The notes under the pieces are model-generated. The model did no database searches, was not told where the DNA came from, and saw only the letters and a list, made by a program, of their open reading frames with translations. DNA of 64,000 nt from Flavobacterium sp. MDT1-60. Lineage in GTDB: Bacteria > Bacteroidota > Bacteroidia > Flavobacteriales > Flavobacteriaceae. Below, in pieces: positions 1-8,757 of the stretch. The translations under genes and the position numbers were made by a program. The DNA is taken from contig NZ_CP062159.1 in NCBI RefSeq assembly GCF_014844035.1, positions 186,001 to 250,000 on the forward strand, written 5' to 3'. Position 1 is the first letter of the stretch, and every line of letters begins with the position of its first letter.

Positions 1-205
1 AGTAACCGTTTTCCCGAATGCAACGATGAAATTCGAACCTCAGTTTCCTAAAGATTCTGTTGCTTATGATACCATCAAAATCGACAGTATTCTGCACGCT
101 CGTTTAGTTGATTTCCCAAAAGTGAATCCGGCAATTAAACGTGGAATTCCGGTTAAAACACAATTTATTTTGCCTGTTATTATCAAGGCTAAAGATCAGA
201 AATGA
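1..205 (+). CDS. 3' end of an unidentified gene
   Basis: An open frame enters from the left edge (first full codon at base 2) and stops with TGA at 203-205, leaving about 67 residues. The tail is rich in Val, Ile and Pro and ends in basic residues. I do not recognise the family, and with the N-terminus outside the window no function can be assigned. It is convergent with the glycosyltransferase that begins downstream on the other strand. The stop is followed within 10 bases by a copy of a dispersed 20-bp repeat. Confidence 0.6.
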   Translation, partial: VTVFPNATMKFEPQFPKDSVAYDTIKIDSILHARLVDFPKVNPAIKRGIPVKTQFILPVIIKAKDQK

Positions 206-213
206 TTTTTTTT

Positions 214-233
214 CACCATATAAGTGATATAAG
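214..233 (+). repeat. Dispersed 20-bp repeat, copy 1
   Basis: CACCATATAAGTGATATAAG. The core is two direct copies of ATATAAG separated by TG. The same sequence recurs at 38381-38400, 39446-39465 and 44218-44237 on this strand, inverted at 38617-38636 and 38678-38695, and degenerate at 22635-22652. All copies are intergenic or touch a stop codon. Confidence 0.85.
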
Positions 234-312
234 ATCATTTAATTACTAGTTTTTTTTAGGAGCTTTTTACTTCGTCAGTCGCTATCGCTCGTGCCCTGCT
301 GTCCTTCCAAAT

Positions 313-342
313 CTTTTGTGTCCGCCGCGACGGACACAAAAG
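313..342. repeat. 12-bp inverted repeat in intergenic element
   Basis: CTTTTGTGTCCG at 313-324 pairs perfectly with its inverse at 331-342 across a 6-nt loop. It sits in a GC-richer block (about 265-375) that also contains opposed GTGCCCT and AGGGCAC segments. The block lies between two convergent genes. It looks like an intergenic palindromic element rather than a simple terminator, because no T-run follows the stem. Confidence 0.6.
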
Positions 343-459
343 GATTTTCCCTCCCATCAGGGCTAGGGCACTCTTTTTCAAAAGACATTTAGTTTATTTG
401 TCATCCCAAGAAACAAAGGATCATACGATTACCCTTTTTAATTGTTGGAATTTAAAATT

Positions 460-1563
460 TTAAACTTTAAACCTTCTTCCCTTCCATTCATAAGAACCAA
501 ATAAACTATACAAAACCACAGCCGAACTAAAAAAAGGATAAAGCAAACTGCTTAAAAACAAGCTTTTTATTCGGGTGCTCGTCAAAAATTGATTCGTGAT
601 ATAAAGCAAACCAAAATCTATCCCGAATTTAAAAAAGGCAAACAACACAAAAATTGGATACGACCAAATTCCGAATAGTAAAAAGAAAAATCCAATTACA
701 AAACTTAGATTTCCGAAAAAAACAATCAATCCCAAGGACTTTCCAAAACTGCTTTTATACGAACTTGTTTTGGCTGCCCAGCGCACTCTCTGATAAAATA
801 ACGATTTCCAATTTTCTGTTGGCTTTGTAATTACGATCGCTTCTTCTGCTTTTAAATAATGAACTTCTCCCGGGAATTCCTCTACTGCTTTTTGAAGTAA
901 AAAAACATCGTCACCACTTGCAATTTTATTGTTTCCATCAAAACCATTAAGCTTTTCAAACAATGATTTTGTGTAGGCAAAATTAGCTCCATTACACATA
1001 AAAGCTTTATTAAGTCCGAAGCTTCCAATGGTTGTGCCTTGCAAACTCGTTAAATCTAATTGCTGAAAATGATGCAAGAACGAATTTTTACATTCATATG
1101 AAACGGCGCTCGCAAGCATTGAAACCTGATTTTCCTGAATATAATTATCGAAGGTTAAAAGCCAGTTTTGAGGAACAATACAGTCGGCGTCAGTCGTAAT
1201 AACCCAATTGGTTTTTACATGTTGCATCGCGGTTGAAATAGCATCTTTTTTAGGAGAATTTGACACCCTAATGTTATCTACAATCTTAACTTGGAATTTG
1301 CAATTTAAAATTTGGAATTTCTCTCGAGAGTTATCATCAACTAAAATTACTTCGAATAAATCTGTTGGATAATTTAGTTTTGAAAAGCTATTTAAAAGAT
1401 TTGGAAGATTCTCTTCTTCATCCCGAAATGGAACTATAATCGTAAAACTAGTTTGCGGTTTTAAATCTGTTTTTTGATATTTTTTTATTCGGCTAAAACC
1501 AAAAATCAACAGAGCAATGCTGCAACAGTAAATGGCTAATATGACAAATAATACCAAAATCAT
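460..1563 (-). CDS. Family 2 glycosyltransferase, membrane-anchored
   Basis: GT-A type glycosyltransferase (GT2) of 367 aa. An N-terminal membrane segment (about 1-24) precedes the catalytic core. Visible motifs are VPFRDEE (44-50), LVDDNS (74-79), the nucleotide-sugar and metal-binding TTDADC (123-128), SGDD (216-219) and the acceptor-side QRVRW (258-262) seen in processive GT2 enzymes. Two or three hydrophobic segments close the protein, so it should act at the inner membrane on a lipid or polysaccharide acceptor that cannot be named from sequence. Its ATG overlaps the TGA of the upstream UPF0104-like gene (ATGA), so the two are probably translationally coupled. Confidence 0.9.
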   Translation of the reverse strand: MILVLFVILAIYCCSIALLIFGFSRIKKYQKTDLKPQTSFTIIVPFRDEEENLPNLLNSFSKLNYPTDLFEVILVDDNSREKFQILNCKFQVKIVDNIRVSNSPKKDAISTAMQHVKTNWVITTDADCIVPQNWLLTFDNYIQENQVSMLASAVSYECKNSFLHHFQQLDLTSLQGTTIGSFGLNKAFMCNGANFAYTKSLFEKLNGFDGNNKIASGDDVFLLQKAVEEFPGEVHYLKAEEAIVITKPTENWKSLFYQRVRWAAKTSSYKSSFGKSLGLIVFFGNLSFVIGFFFLLFGIWSYPIFVLFAFFKFGIDFGLLYITNQFLTSTRIKSLFLSSLLYPFFSSAVVLYSLFGSYEWKGRRFKV

Positions 1564-2486
1564 TCGGCAGTTTTTGTTTTAAAATTCAACACATAATAAC
1601 TTCCCCAAACCACTGGTAAAACCACATTTAAAAACCACATTAGCGTACTTATAAAAACAACAATCCATTCGTTTACATGCAAAATTCCGAAGAAATAAAC
1701 CGCAACACTTCCTTTTACAGCAAAATCTAAAAACTGAAAGGTCGGTAATGATGAAGCTAAAAAATATACAACCGCAATCGTCGAAATCAAGGTTAAATAA
1801 GGCAAATCAACATCAAAAGCCAAAAACAAAAAGTAATATTGATGCGAGAAAACCAAATATCTTAAAATCCCCAAAAGAATATTTTTACGATGAATTGGTT
1901 TCGGAATTTCATTGATTTTCTGAATTAGTTTTTCAATTGAATATCCTTTGATTTTTATTTTTTTTAAGAAAATAGAAGAAAGAAGAAAGAAGAAAGATAA
2001 TGCGATTATTACCAGAACCCATTTCCAATATCCGAGAAAAAGCAAGCCGATTGTTCCGAAAATCACTGTCAAAATCATCTGGATTCCGTTGCAGATTAAA
2101 TTCAGAAAAACCACATTTTTAGCTTCAGATTTTGGGTAATACAACGCTTTTCCGGCGTACTCTCCTACTCCATTTGGTGTGAAAATTCCGGCTGTTAACG
2201 CCGCTAAAACTTGTTTTGTGGCTTCTCCTAGCGAAATTTCATGAATAACTTTAGCCAGATTCTGCCATTTTAAAATCTCGAAATACCTATTCAAAACACT
2301 CAAAAGCAATATAAACCCAATTCCTAAAACCGATTGATTTTTACGAAACAATACAATGAACTTCTGCCAATCGAGTTTATCGTTGTTGGCAAGCTGATTG
2401 TAAATAAAATAAAATGCACCGCCTACAATCAAAAGTTTGATCAGAAGAACGAGGAATTGCTTAGCTTTGTGAGGAATTGAAATCAT
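1560..2486 (-). CDS. UPF0104/LPG-synthase-TM-like membrane protein
   Basis: Integral membrane protein of 308 aa with about eight hydrophobic segments. It resembles the lysylphosphatidylglycerol synthase transmembrane region family (UPF0104, AglD-like). The motif TPNGVGEYAGKALYY in the middle fits this family. I chose the ATG at 2486 (MISIPHKAKQ) because the longer open frame adds an atypical low-complexity leader. Members often sit next to glycosyltransferases and are thought to help handle lipid-linked substrates. That fits the 4-base overlap with the GT2 gene downstream, but the specific role is inferred. Confidence 0.8.
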   Translation of the reverse strand: MISIPHKAKQFLVLLIKLLIVGGAFYFIYNQLANNDKLDWQKFIVLFRKNQSVLGIGFILLLSVLNRYFEILKWQNLAKVIHEISLGEATKQVLAALTAGIFTPNGVGEYAGKALYYPKSEAKNVVFLNLICNGIQMILTVIFGTIGLLFLGYWKWVLVIIALSFFFLLSSIFLKKIKIKGYSIEKLIQKINEIPKPIHRKNILLGILRYLVFSHQYYFLFLAFDVDLPYLTLISTIAVVYFLASSLPTFQFLDFAVKGSVAVYFFGILHVNEWIVVFISTLMWFLNVVLPVVWGSYYVLNFKTKTAE

Positions 2487-2599
2487 GCCGCAAAAGTAAT
2501 CAATTTGAAAATGTGGCAATTTGAAAATGAGAAAATGAATTAGAATCAATTTTCAGCAAACTTTCAACCTGAAACTTCAAACTTGAAACAAAAAAACAC

Positions 2600-3154
2600 T
2601 TGACAAAAGAACGCATCATATTAGGTATTGACCCAGGAACCACAATCATGGGTTTTGGATTGATTAAAGTCACCAATAAAAAAATGGAGTTTTTGCAGTT
2701 GAACGAATTGCAATTGTCCAAATACGACAATCATTACCAAAAACTAAAAATCATTTTTGAGCGTACCATCGAATTAATCGAAACGCATCATCCTGACGAA
2801 ATTGCCATTGAAGCACCTTTCTTCGGAAAGAATGTTCAATCGATGTTAAAGCTTGGACGCGCACAAGGCGTTGCCATGGCCGCGGGACTTTCAAGAGATA
2901 TTCCGATTACTGAATACGAACCCAAAAAGATAAAAATGGCCATTACCGGAAACGGAAATGCCAGCAAAGAACAAGTCGCGAAAATGCTCCAACAGCTATT
3001 AGGTTTGAAAGAATTGCCTAAAAACCTGGATTCAACCGATGGTTTAGCGGCCGCAGTTTGTCATTTCTTTAATTCCGGAAAAATCGTAGCCGGAAAAAGT
3101 TATTCAGGTTGGGATGCTTTTGTGAAACAAAATGAAGACAAAGTGAGGAAATGA
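2600..3154 (+). CDS. ruvC: Crossover junction endodeoxyribonuclease RuvC
   Basis: Holliday-junction resolvase of 184 aa, which cuts four-way junctions with RuvAB during recombinational repair. The RNase H-like fold is recognisable from [12 protein letters not shown] (catalytic D11), IEAPFFGKN (E71) and the late DSTDG segment (D144/D147). Length is normal for the family. The start appears to be TTG at 2600 because the conserved first strand begins only six residues later and no closer ATG exists. The gene is divergent from the UPF0104/GT2 pair, with about 110 bp between start codons. Confidence 0.93.
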   Translation: MTKERIILGIDPGTTIMGFGLIKVTNKKMEFLQLNELQLSKYDNHYQKLKIIFERTIELIETHHPDEIAIEAPFFGKNVQSMLKLGRAQGVAMAAGLSRDIPITEYEPKKIKMAITGNGNASKEQVAKMLQQLLGLKELPKNLDSTDGLAAAVCHFFNSGKIVAGKSYSGWDAFVKQNEDKVRK

Positions 3155-3280
3155 GAAAATGTGCCAATTAGAAAATTAGATAATTCTTGTATCGTACATT
3201 TTTTAATTTTCTAATTTATTAATTCTTTTTTGGCTAACAATCTCATTATCTAATTGTCGCATTATCTAATTATCTAATTA

Positions 3281-4414
3281 ATGAGTGGTATCTACATCCA
3301 TATTCCTTTTTGCAAGCAGGCTTGCCATTACTGCGACTTTCATTTTTCGACTTCGATAAAGAAGAAAGATGAGATGGTTTTGGCTTTGTCCAAGGAAATT
3401 ATCATGCGCAAAAATGAGTTTGAAAATGATGTAGTTGAAACTATTTATTTTGGTGGCGGAACTCCTTCCGTATTGACAAATGAGGAAATAAGCTTTCTAA
3501 TCTCAGAAGTTTATAAAAACTACAAAGTCTCCGAAAATCCGGAAATTACGCTTGAAGCCAATCCGGACGATTTATCTTCAGAACGAATTTTTGAATTATC
3601 AAAAAGCCAAATAAACCGTTTGAGCATTGGAATTCAGTCTTTTTATGAAGAAGATTTAAAGATGATGAATCGCGCTCATAATTCGGCGGAAGCCAAAAAA
3701 TGTTTAGAAGAAGCAACCAAATATTTCGATAATATCTCGCTTGATTTGATTTACGGAATTCCGGGATTGACCGATGAAATGTGGAAACGAAATATTGAAA
3801 CTGCTTTGAGTTTTGGCATTCCGCATATTTCGAGTTATGCCTTGACTGTTGAACCAAAAACGGCTTTGAGAAAATTAATCGATACCGGAAAAATTGCTGA
3901 ACCACAAGACGAAGTGGCTTCAAATCATTTTATGATTTTGGTCGATACACTTCAAAAAAATGGTTTTATTCATTATGAATTATCGAATTTTGGGAAAGAG
4001 AATTATTTTTCCAGAAATAATTCGGCTTATTGGCTTGGTAAAAAATATATCGGAATTGGCCCATCAGCCCACAGTTATGACGGCGAAAAAAGAGGCTGGA
4101 ATATTGCGAATAATTCACTTTACTTAAAATCTATTCAGGAAAATGTTTTACCGATAGAAACTGAGATTCTGTCAAAATCAGATCGTTATAATGAATATAT
4201 TATGACGGGATTAAGAACGATTTGGGGTGTTTCGTTAGAACGAATTGAAAAAGAATTTGGTTTGGAGTATTTAAATTATTTGAAAAAACAAAGTCAGAAA
4301 TTCTTAAATGATGATTTGCTTTCGATTGAAAATAATATTCTAAAACCAACTGCAAAAGGAAAATTCCTGACAGATGGAATTGCAAGTGATCTGTTTTACT
4401 TAAATTTGGAATGA
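3281..4414 (+). CDS. hemW: Radical SAM heme chaperone HemW
   Basis: Radical SAM protein of 377 aa, the HemW group formerly annotated as oxygen-independent coproporphyrinogen III oxidase. The cluster motif C11-x3-C15-x2-C18 lies in CKQACHYCDF, followed by GGGTPS, the ANPDD strand and the HemW C-terminal domain. HemW lacks CPO activity in studied species and delivers heme to proteins. The Cys pattern alone does not separate HemW from HemN, but length and the early cluster position favour HemW. About 125 bp of AT-rich repeats lie between ruvC and this gene. Confidence 0.92.
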   Translation: MSGIYIHIPFCKQACHYCDFHFSTSIKKKDEMVLALSKEIIMRKNEFENDVVETIYFGGGTPSVLTNEEISFLISEVYKNYKVSENPEITLEANPDDLSSERIFELSKSQINRLSIGIQSFYEEDLKMMNRAHNSAEAKKCLEEATKYFDNISLDLIYGIPGLTDEMWKRNIETALSFGIPHISSYALTVEPKTALRKLIDTGKIAEPQDEVASNHFMILVDTLQKNGFIHYELSNFGKENYFSRNNSAYWLGKKYIGIGPSAHSYDGEKRGWNIANNSLYLKSIQENVLPIETEILSKSDRYNEYIMTGLRTIWGVSLERIEKEFGLEYLNYLKKQSQKFLNDDLLSIENNILKPTAKGKFLTDGIASDLFYLNLE

Positions 4415-4418
4415 AAGC

Positions 4419-4460
4419 TTAACCGCAAGGTTCGCTAAGGGTTTACGCAAAGGGCGCAAG
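4419..4460. repeat. Left inverted repeat bracketing the GxxExxY gene
   Basis: A 42-nt segment starting TTAACCGCAAGG and containing CGCTAAGGGTTTACGCAA. Its inverse occurs at 4949-4991 with roughly 85% identity, so the GxxExxY gene sits between matched ends. The same TTAACCGCAAAG-type ends recur around 25512-25621 without a gene inside. Confidence 0.8.
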
Positions 4461-4498
4461 TTTTTTAAACCATAAGAATAATCTTATTTTTTTACATT

Positions 4499-4534
4499 TT
4501 AATTGTATTTTTACAAATCTTAAAATACAATTAA
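4499..4534. promoter_or_regulatory. Perfect 13-bp inverted repeat before the GxxExxY start
   Basis: TTAATTGTATTTT (4499-4511) and its exact inverse (4522-4534) are separated by 10 nt and end 8 bases before the ATG at 4543. There is no T-run after the right arm and it is AT-rich, so an operator or a leader hairpin controlling expression is more likely than a terminator. This is inference from symmetry alone. Confidence 0.5.
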
Positions 4535-4542
4535 ATTTACTT

Positions 4543-4920
4543 ATGTCAGAGAATGAATTATCAAGAATTGTTTTTGATTGTGCCTTAAAAGTTCATCAAA
4601 CTTTAGGACCCGGACTTTTAGAAAGCGCTTATGAAGAATGCCTTTTTTTTGAATTAAAGAAGACAGGTTTAAGAATTGAAAAACAAAAGCCATTACCATT
4701 AATTTACGAAGAAATAAAACTAGAAATTGGTTATCGATTAGATATCATAATCGAAAATAAATTAATTTTGGAAATAAAATCAGTCGATGCCTTAAATGAA
4801 ATTCATTTTGCTCAACTATTGACTTATTTAAAATTAACGGATTGCAAATTAGGTTTATTGCTAAATTTTAATGTCATTTTAATAAAAAATGGAATTAAGA
4901 GAGTTGTAAATAAACTATAG
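4543..4920 (+). CDS. GxxExxY family protein
   Basis: Small protein of 125 aa with the family signature G24-x2-E27-x2-Y30 in LGPGLLESAYEECL. The later segment RLDIIIENKLILEIKSVD looks like a PD-(D/E)xK nuclease core (D, then ExK), as proposed for the GxxExxY/PDDEXK_3 family. The biological role of this family is not established. The gene lies in about 570 bp bounded by 42-nt inverted repeats, and a perfect dyad precedes the start. No partner gene is present inside the repeats. This arrangement suggests a gene carried by, or captured in, a small repeat element. Confidence 0.9.
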   Translation: MSENELSRIVFDCALKVHQTLGPGLLESAYEECLFFELKKTGLRIEKQKPLPLIYEEIKLEIGYRLDIIIENKLILEIKSVDALNEIHFAQLLTYLKLTDCKLGLLLNFNVILIKNGIKRVVNKL

Positions 4921-4948
4921 ATTCTAAATTTAAAAAGCAAAAAATAAA

Positions 4949-4991
4949 CCTTGCGAACCTTGCGTAAACCCTTAGCGACCCTTGCGGTTAA
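4949..4991. repeat. Right inverted repeat bracketing the GxxExxY gene
   Basis: Inverse of 4419-4460, ending in CTTGCGGTTAA. It stops 6 bases before the ATG of the cyclase-family gene, so if the element inserted here it now supplies that gene's immediate upstream sequence. Confidence 0.8.
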
Positions 4992-4997
4992 ATAATC

Positions 4998-5774
4998 ATG
5001 CTAGCAAAAATCAACAACTTCGAAATCGACTTATCAAAACCCATTGATATTTCAATTCCGTTAACCAATACAGACGAAAATCCGATTGCGTGGTATATCG
5101 AAAAACCGGTTATCGAACCTGTAGTTTTTGGTGACTGGATTGGAAATGTTTCTGAAGGAAAATCTTCAACTAACTTCAATAATATTTTCTTTAATCCTCA
5201 TGGGCATGGAACGCATACGGAATGTTTCGGGCATATTACAAATGATTTTTACAGCATTAATCAGGCTCTAAAGCAGTTTTTCTTTTTTGCCAAATTGATT
5301 ACCGTTGAACCTGAAAAGATTGGAGAGGATTTAGTTATAGCCAAAGATCAAATTGAAAGAGCAATGATCACTTCGACTCCGCTAAATGTGACAACCGAAG
5401 CTTTAATTATCAGAACGCTTCCAAACCAAAAAGAAAAGAAATCAAGAAAATATTCCAATACAAATCCGCCTTATTTATCTGAAGATGCTGCGATTTTCAT
5501 CCGCGAAAGCGAAATTCAGCATTTATTGATCGATTTGCCAAGCGTTGACAAAGAGCATGACGAGGGAAAATTATTGGCTCATAAAGCATTTTGGAATGTC
5601 AAAGACACGCATCAGTTAAATGCCGACGCACGACTCAATGCAACAATTACTGAAATGATTTTTGTTCCCAACGAAATTCAGGATGGAGATTATGTTTTAA
5701 ACCTGCAAATCGCCTCTTTTGAAAACGATGCAAGTCCGAGTAAACCTATTTTATATTCTGTAGTAAATTATTGA
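4998..5774 (+). CDS. Cyclase / kynurenine-formamidase-like hydrolase
   Basis: Protein of 258 aa in the cyclase family (PF04199), metal-dependent hydrolases that include bacterial kynurenine formamidase. The diagnostic metal-binding segment HGHGTHTECFGH spans residues 68-79. A second family segment, DLPSVDKEHDEGKLLAHKAFW, lies near residue 185. No tryptophan-catabolism neighbours are present, so the substrate is unknown. The ATG at 4998 follows directly on the inverted repeat that closes the GxxExxY element. Confidence 0.82.
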   Translation: MLAKINNFEIDLSKPIDISIPLTNTDENPIAWYIEKPVIEPVVFGDWIGNVSEGKSSTNFNNIFFNPHGHGTHTECFGHITNDFYSINQALKQFFFFAKLITVEPEKIGEDLVIAKDQIERAMITSTPLNVTTEALIIRTLPNQKEKKSRKYSNTNPPYLSEDAAIFIRESEIQHLLIDLPSVDKEHDEGKLLAHKAFWNVKDTHQLNADARLNATITEMIFVPNEIQDGDYVLNLQIASFENDASPSKPILYSVVNY

Positions 5775-5824
5775 TTATTAATTAGTAGTTTTATATTAGT
5801 ACTAATTTAAGTAACTTTTTCGAA

Positions 5825-6883
5825 TTGAAAACAGCTAATAGACAAAGCGTAAATCAGAAAAATCAACCTGCATTTATACGTGTCTTTTTGGTCGCTTTTT
5901 TCTTGAATTTCACTGCAGTATTTAGTCAGAACGAGAAACCCAAAGACACTGCAAATTTTATTTATTATCCTGACAAAATAATGGTGAGGGCAAATATGAG
6001 TACTCAAAGTGACAACTATTTGCTTAATAGTAAAAATGGAACAAATCTGAATCTCGAGACTAATAACAGCTACAAACTTTTTCTAAGTGTCGATTATAAA
6101 TTTATCGGTTTCAGTTACGGATTTTACCCGAAGTTTTTCGGTGGAAATAAAGACGAAGATCTGAAAGGAAAATCTTCTTTTTCGGATTATAACTTTCGTT
6201 TCTTTTTAGGCCGCTGGCTTCAAACGGTAAATTATAGTAAAACAAAAGGTTATTATGTGGCGAATATGTCTGAATTTGACCCCACATGGGTTGAAGGAAA
6301 AGACCCATATCTTCAATTTCCGGATTTTAAAACCATGCAATTCGGAATGTCAACATCTTATCTTTTCAATCCTAAATTTTCGCTAAAAAGTATCACCTCA
6401 TTTACCGAATGGCAAAAAAAGAGTGCCGGTAGTTTTCTTCCATCCCTAATTTATAGCTACAACACGATTCGATCAAAATCAGATGATCTTGACGGAAAAC
6501 AAAAAGAGTTTGATCTTAAGCTAGCGGCAGGATATTACTATAATTTTATTATTCATAAGCGATTTTATGTTGCGCCTAATTTGTCTCCTTCGCTTGGTGT
6601 AAAATTCATAAAGGATAAAAGTAAAGATGCTGGAGTAGAAAGTATTGAAAAAAAAACATACTTTACCCGAAATCTTGACGGAGGCATAAAGATGGGGTAC
6701 AATTCGGATCGAATACTTTTTGGAGCCAGTTTAAATTTCAGCGTTAGTTCTTATAATGAAGATAAAAACAATGTTATTAGTAATGATAAAGTTTATGGAT
6801 TATTGTATTTTGGTTACCGTTTTAATGCGCCGGGTTTTATTGCAAAACCTGTAGAAAAAATTGACGATAAAATTAAAATGTAA
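5825..6883 (+). CDS. DUF4421 family outer-membrane/secreted protein
   Basis: Protein of 352 aa starting at TTG, with a signal peptide ending near residue 35 (FTAVFSQ). The mature part alternates aromatic and polar residues (YKLFLSVDYKFIGFSYGFYPKFF and later strands) as in an outer-membrane beta-barrel. It matches what I know of the Bacteroidetes-specific DUF4421 family. Function is unknown. There is no in-frame ATG near the signal peptide, so a TTG start is the best fit. The neighbours are unrelated, and it may be monocistronic. Confidence 0.75.
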   Translation: MKTANRQSVNQKNQPAFIRVFLVAFFLNFTAVFSQNEKPKDTANFIYYPDKIMVRANMSTQSDNYLLNSKNGTNLNLETNNSYKLFLSVDYKFIGFSYGFYPKFFGGNKDEDLKGKSSFSDYNFRFFLGRWLQTVNYSKTKGYYVANMSEFDPTWVEGKDPYLQFPDFKTMQFGMSTSYLFNPKFSLKSITSFTEWQKKSAGSFLPSLIYSYNTIRSKSDDLDGKQKEFDLKLAAGYYYNFIIHKRFYVAPNLSPSLGVKFIKDKSKDAGVESIEKKTYFTRNLDGGIKMGYNSDRILFGASLNFSVSSYNEDKNNVISNDKVYGLLYFGYRFNAPGFIAKPVEKIDDKIKM

Positions 6884-6933
6884 AATACTAAACTGCTTTA
6901 AAAACGGTTTAGACTATTGAAATTCCAAAAATC

Positions 6934-7338
6934 ATGAATCAAATTACTGTTTCGACCGATAAAAACAAACTTGATGTTCCCTTCATTCAAAACTTTTTAA
7001 AAGATATTTATTGGGCCGCCGGAAGAACTATTGAAGAAGTTCAGACGACCATTGATGCTTCGGTTTGTTTTGGAATTTACTTAGACGACAAACAAATTGG
7101 TTTCGCACGCGTTATTACAGATTATGTGGTTTTTGGATATGTAATGGATGTTTTTATTACAGAAGAACATCGTGGCAAAGGCTATTCGTCTATTTTAATC
7201 GAGAATATGATGAACGAACCAATTTTAAAAGACATTCAAATTTGGAGATTGGCTACAACTGATGCTCATTTTTTATATGAGAAATTTGGTTTTAAGGCTT
7301 TGGAACATCCTGAAAAAATGATGGAAAAGAAAATTTAA
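6934..7338 (+). CDS. GNAT family N-acetyltransferase
   Basis: Acetyltransferase of 134 aa. Motif A, which binds acetyl-CoA pyrophosphate, is visible as VFITEEHRGKGYSS around residue 80-93, and the C-terminal segment FLYEKFGF is the usual family ending. The acceptor substrate cannot be predicted. It starts 50 bp after the DUF4421 gene on the same strand, but the functions are not obviously related. Confidence 0.88.
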   Translation: MNQITVSTDKNKLDVPFIQNFLKDIYWAAGRTIEEVQTTIDASVCFGIYLDDKQIGFARVITDYVVFGYVMDVFITEEHRGKGYSSILIENMMNEPILKDIQIWRLATTDAHFLYEKFGFKALEHPEKMMEKKI

Positions 7339-7438
7339 CAACACAAATTTCACTAATTTACACGAAATTATTTTGCTTTGCACATAATTCGGATTGGTAA
7401 AAATTTGTGCAATTCGTGTTTAATTTATATTTAAGAAA

Positions 7439-7807
7439 ATGAATCTAGAAACGTATTATGAATATTGTCTGTCGAAAAAGGGTGTCAGTGAACATTTTCC
7501 TTTTGATGAAGACACTTTAGTTTTTAAAGTGGGCGGAAAAATGTTTGCTCTATCTTCCTTATCGCAATGGGAAAAGAACGAACCATCCGTCAATTTAAAA
7601 TGTGATCCTGAACGTGCCCAGGAATTGCGAGCCGAATATGATGAGATAAAACCAGGTTTCCATATGAGTAAAGTGCATTGGAATACTGTCACTTTGAACG
7701 GAAATTTATCGATCGCTTTTGTGAAAGAACTCATTGATCATTCGTATGAATTGGTTTTCAAAAGTTTGACAAAGAAAATTCAGAATGAAATTATCGACCC
7801 GAGGTAA
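7439..7807 (+). CDS. MmcQ/YjbR family protein
   Basis: Protein of 122 aa of the MmcQ/YjbR family, which has a CyaY-like fold and is often annotated as DNA-binding without strong proof. Typical features are the opening YYEYCLSKKGVSEHFPF, a central VNLKCDPERAQELR and the GFHMSKVHWNTVTL segment. Length is normal. It follows a short inverted-repeat element (about 7340-7425, ACACAAATTTCAC against GTGCAATTCGTGTTT) that separates it from the GNAT gene. Confidence 0.88.
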   Translation: MNLETYYEYCLSKKGVSEHFPFDEDTLVFKVGGKMFALSSLSQWEKNEPSVNLKCDPERAQELRAEYDEIKPGFHMSKVHWNTVTLNGNLSIAFVKELIDHSYELVFKSLTKKIQNEIIDPR

Positions 7808-7905
7808 TTTTTTTACCGAACTGGCGGAGCAATTAGAAAATTAGGCATTACATTTGCAGCATCAGTCAAAAACTTAGCAACTCAGTTACTTAGCAATTTA
7901 TCAAC

Positions 7906-8625
7906 ATGAAAGAACAATTTAAAAAATTTCTAAACGAAGAACAAGATCCAAAAGCGATTGAAAAAATCACCTCAAAACTCAATGATTTATTGATGAAAGG
8001 TGAAGAAGTTGGATATATCGCGGTTCAAAAAAAACCAGCAATTACTGTTTTTCCAGATAGCATTGTATTAACAAACAAAAGAATTATTATCTGCAAGCCT
8101 AAAAATTTAGGTCTTTCGATGGACTTTACAGATTACACCTGGGACGAAATTGTTGGGACTTTTGTAAAAGAAAATATTTTAGGTTCAGAGTTTTCTTTTT
8201 CTACCAAAACTGATATTCAGGTTTCAATAGATTACATTCCTAAAATTCAGGCAAGAAAAATCTATACGTATGCTAAAGAACAATTGGATATTTTAAAAAA
8301 TCCTGCAGCAACTTCAGCGCCAGTTACAGAAACTGCACAACTAATTGAAGACGAAACTGATTTTGAAGAAGATGAAATCGAAGAAGTTGAAGCAGAAGAA
8401 GTAACGAATTTTGCTGAAATTATGCCAGCAACAACGCCTTCTTACACAGAGACTTTTGAGCCAATTCAGCCAACGCAACCTTCAACAGGAGAACGCAAAT
8501 TAAGTGAATTATCTAAAGAAGAACTTTTTGATAAATTGCAGAATTATAAAAAACTTCTTGATAATGGATTGATCATGCAAGGTGAATATGATGCGTTCAA
8601 AAAAGAGATTTTAAGTTATATGTAA
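7906..8625 (+). CDS. PH-domain protein with C-terminal SHOCT domain
   Basis: Protein of 239 aa. Residues about 25-130 look like a bacterial PH domain of the YokE/YvbH type (VLTNKRIIICKPK, then a basic/aromatic strand and KIQARKIYTYAKEQLDIL). A highly acidic linker (about 140-165) and a Pro/Thr-rich stretch lead to a SHOCT domain at about 198-239 (LSKEELFDKLQNYKKLLDNG). No signal peptide is visible, so it is cytoplasmic or peripheral. Role unknown. It shares a bidirectional terminator with the convergent DUF4407 gene. Confidence 0.75.
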   Translation: MKEQFKKFLNEEQDPKAIEKITSKLNDLLMKGEEVGYIAVQKKPAITVFPDSIVLTNKRIIICKPKNLGLSMDFTDYTWDEIVGTFVKENILGSEFSFSTKTDIQVSIDYIPKIQARKIYTYAKEQLDILKNPAATSAPVTETAQLIEDETDFEEDEIEEVEAEEVTNFAEIMPATTPSYTETFEPIQPTQPSTGERKLSELSKEELFDKLQNYKKLLDNGLIMQGEYDAFKKEILSYM

Positions 8626-8669
8626 GTCTTAAAGTCGAAAGTCTTAAAGTTTACTTTGTCTAAAATAAA

Positions 8670-8703
8670 AAAGCCAGAAATAGAAAATTCTATTTCTGGC
8701 TTT
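8670..8703. terminator. Bidirectional terminator
   Basis: AAAGCCAGAAATAGAA (8670-8685) pairs perfectly with 8688-8703, with A and T runs outside. It lies between convergent genes. A wider, weaker inverted repeat surrounds it (AAGTCTTAAAGTCGAAAG at about 8625-8642 against 8741-8758). Confidence 0.85.
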
Positions 8704-8757
8704 ATCTTTTTAAATCTGTACTGCGGCTTTATGACTTTTGACTTTAAGACTTTCGAC

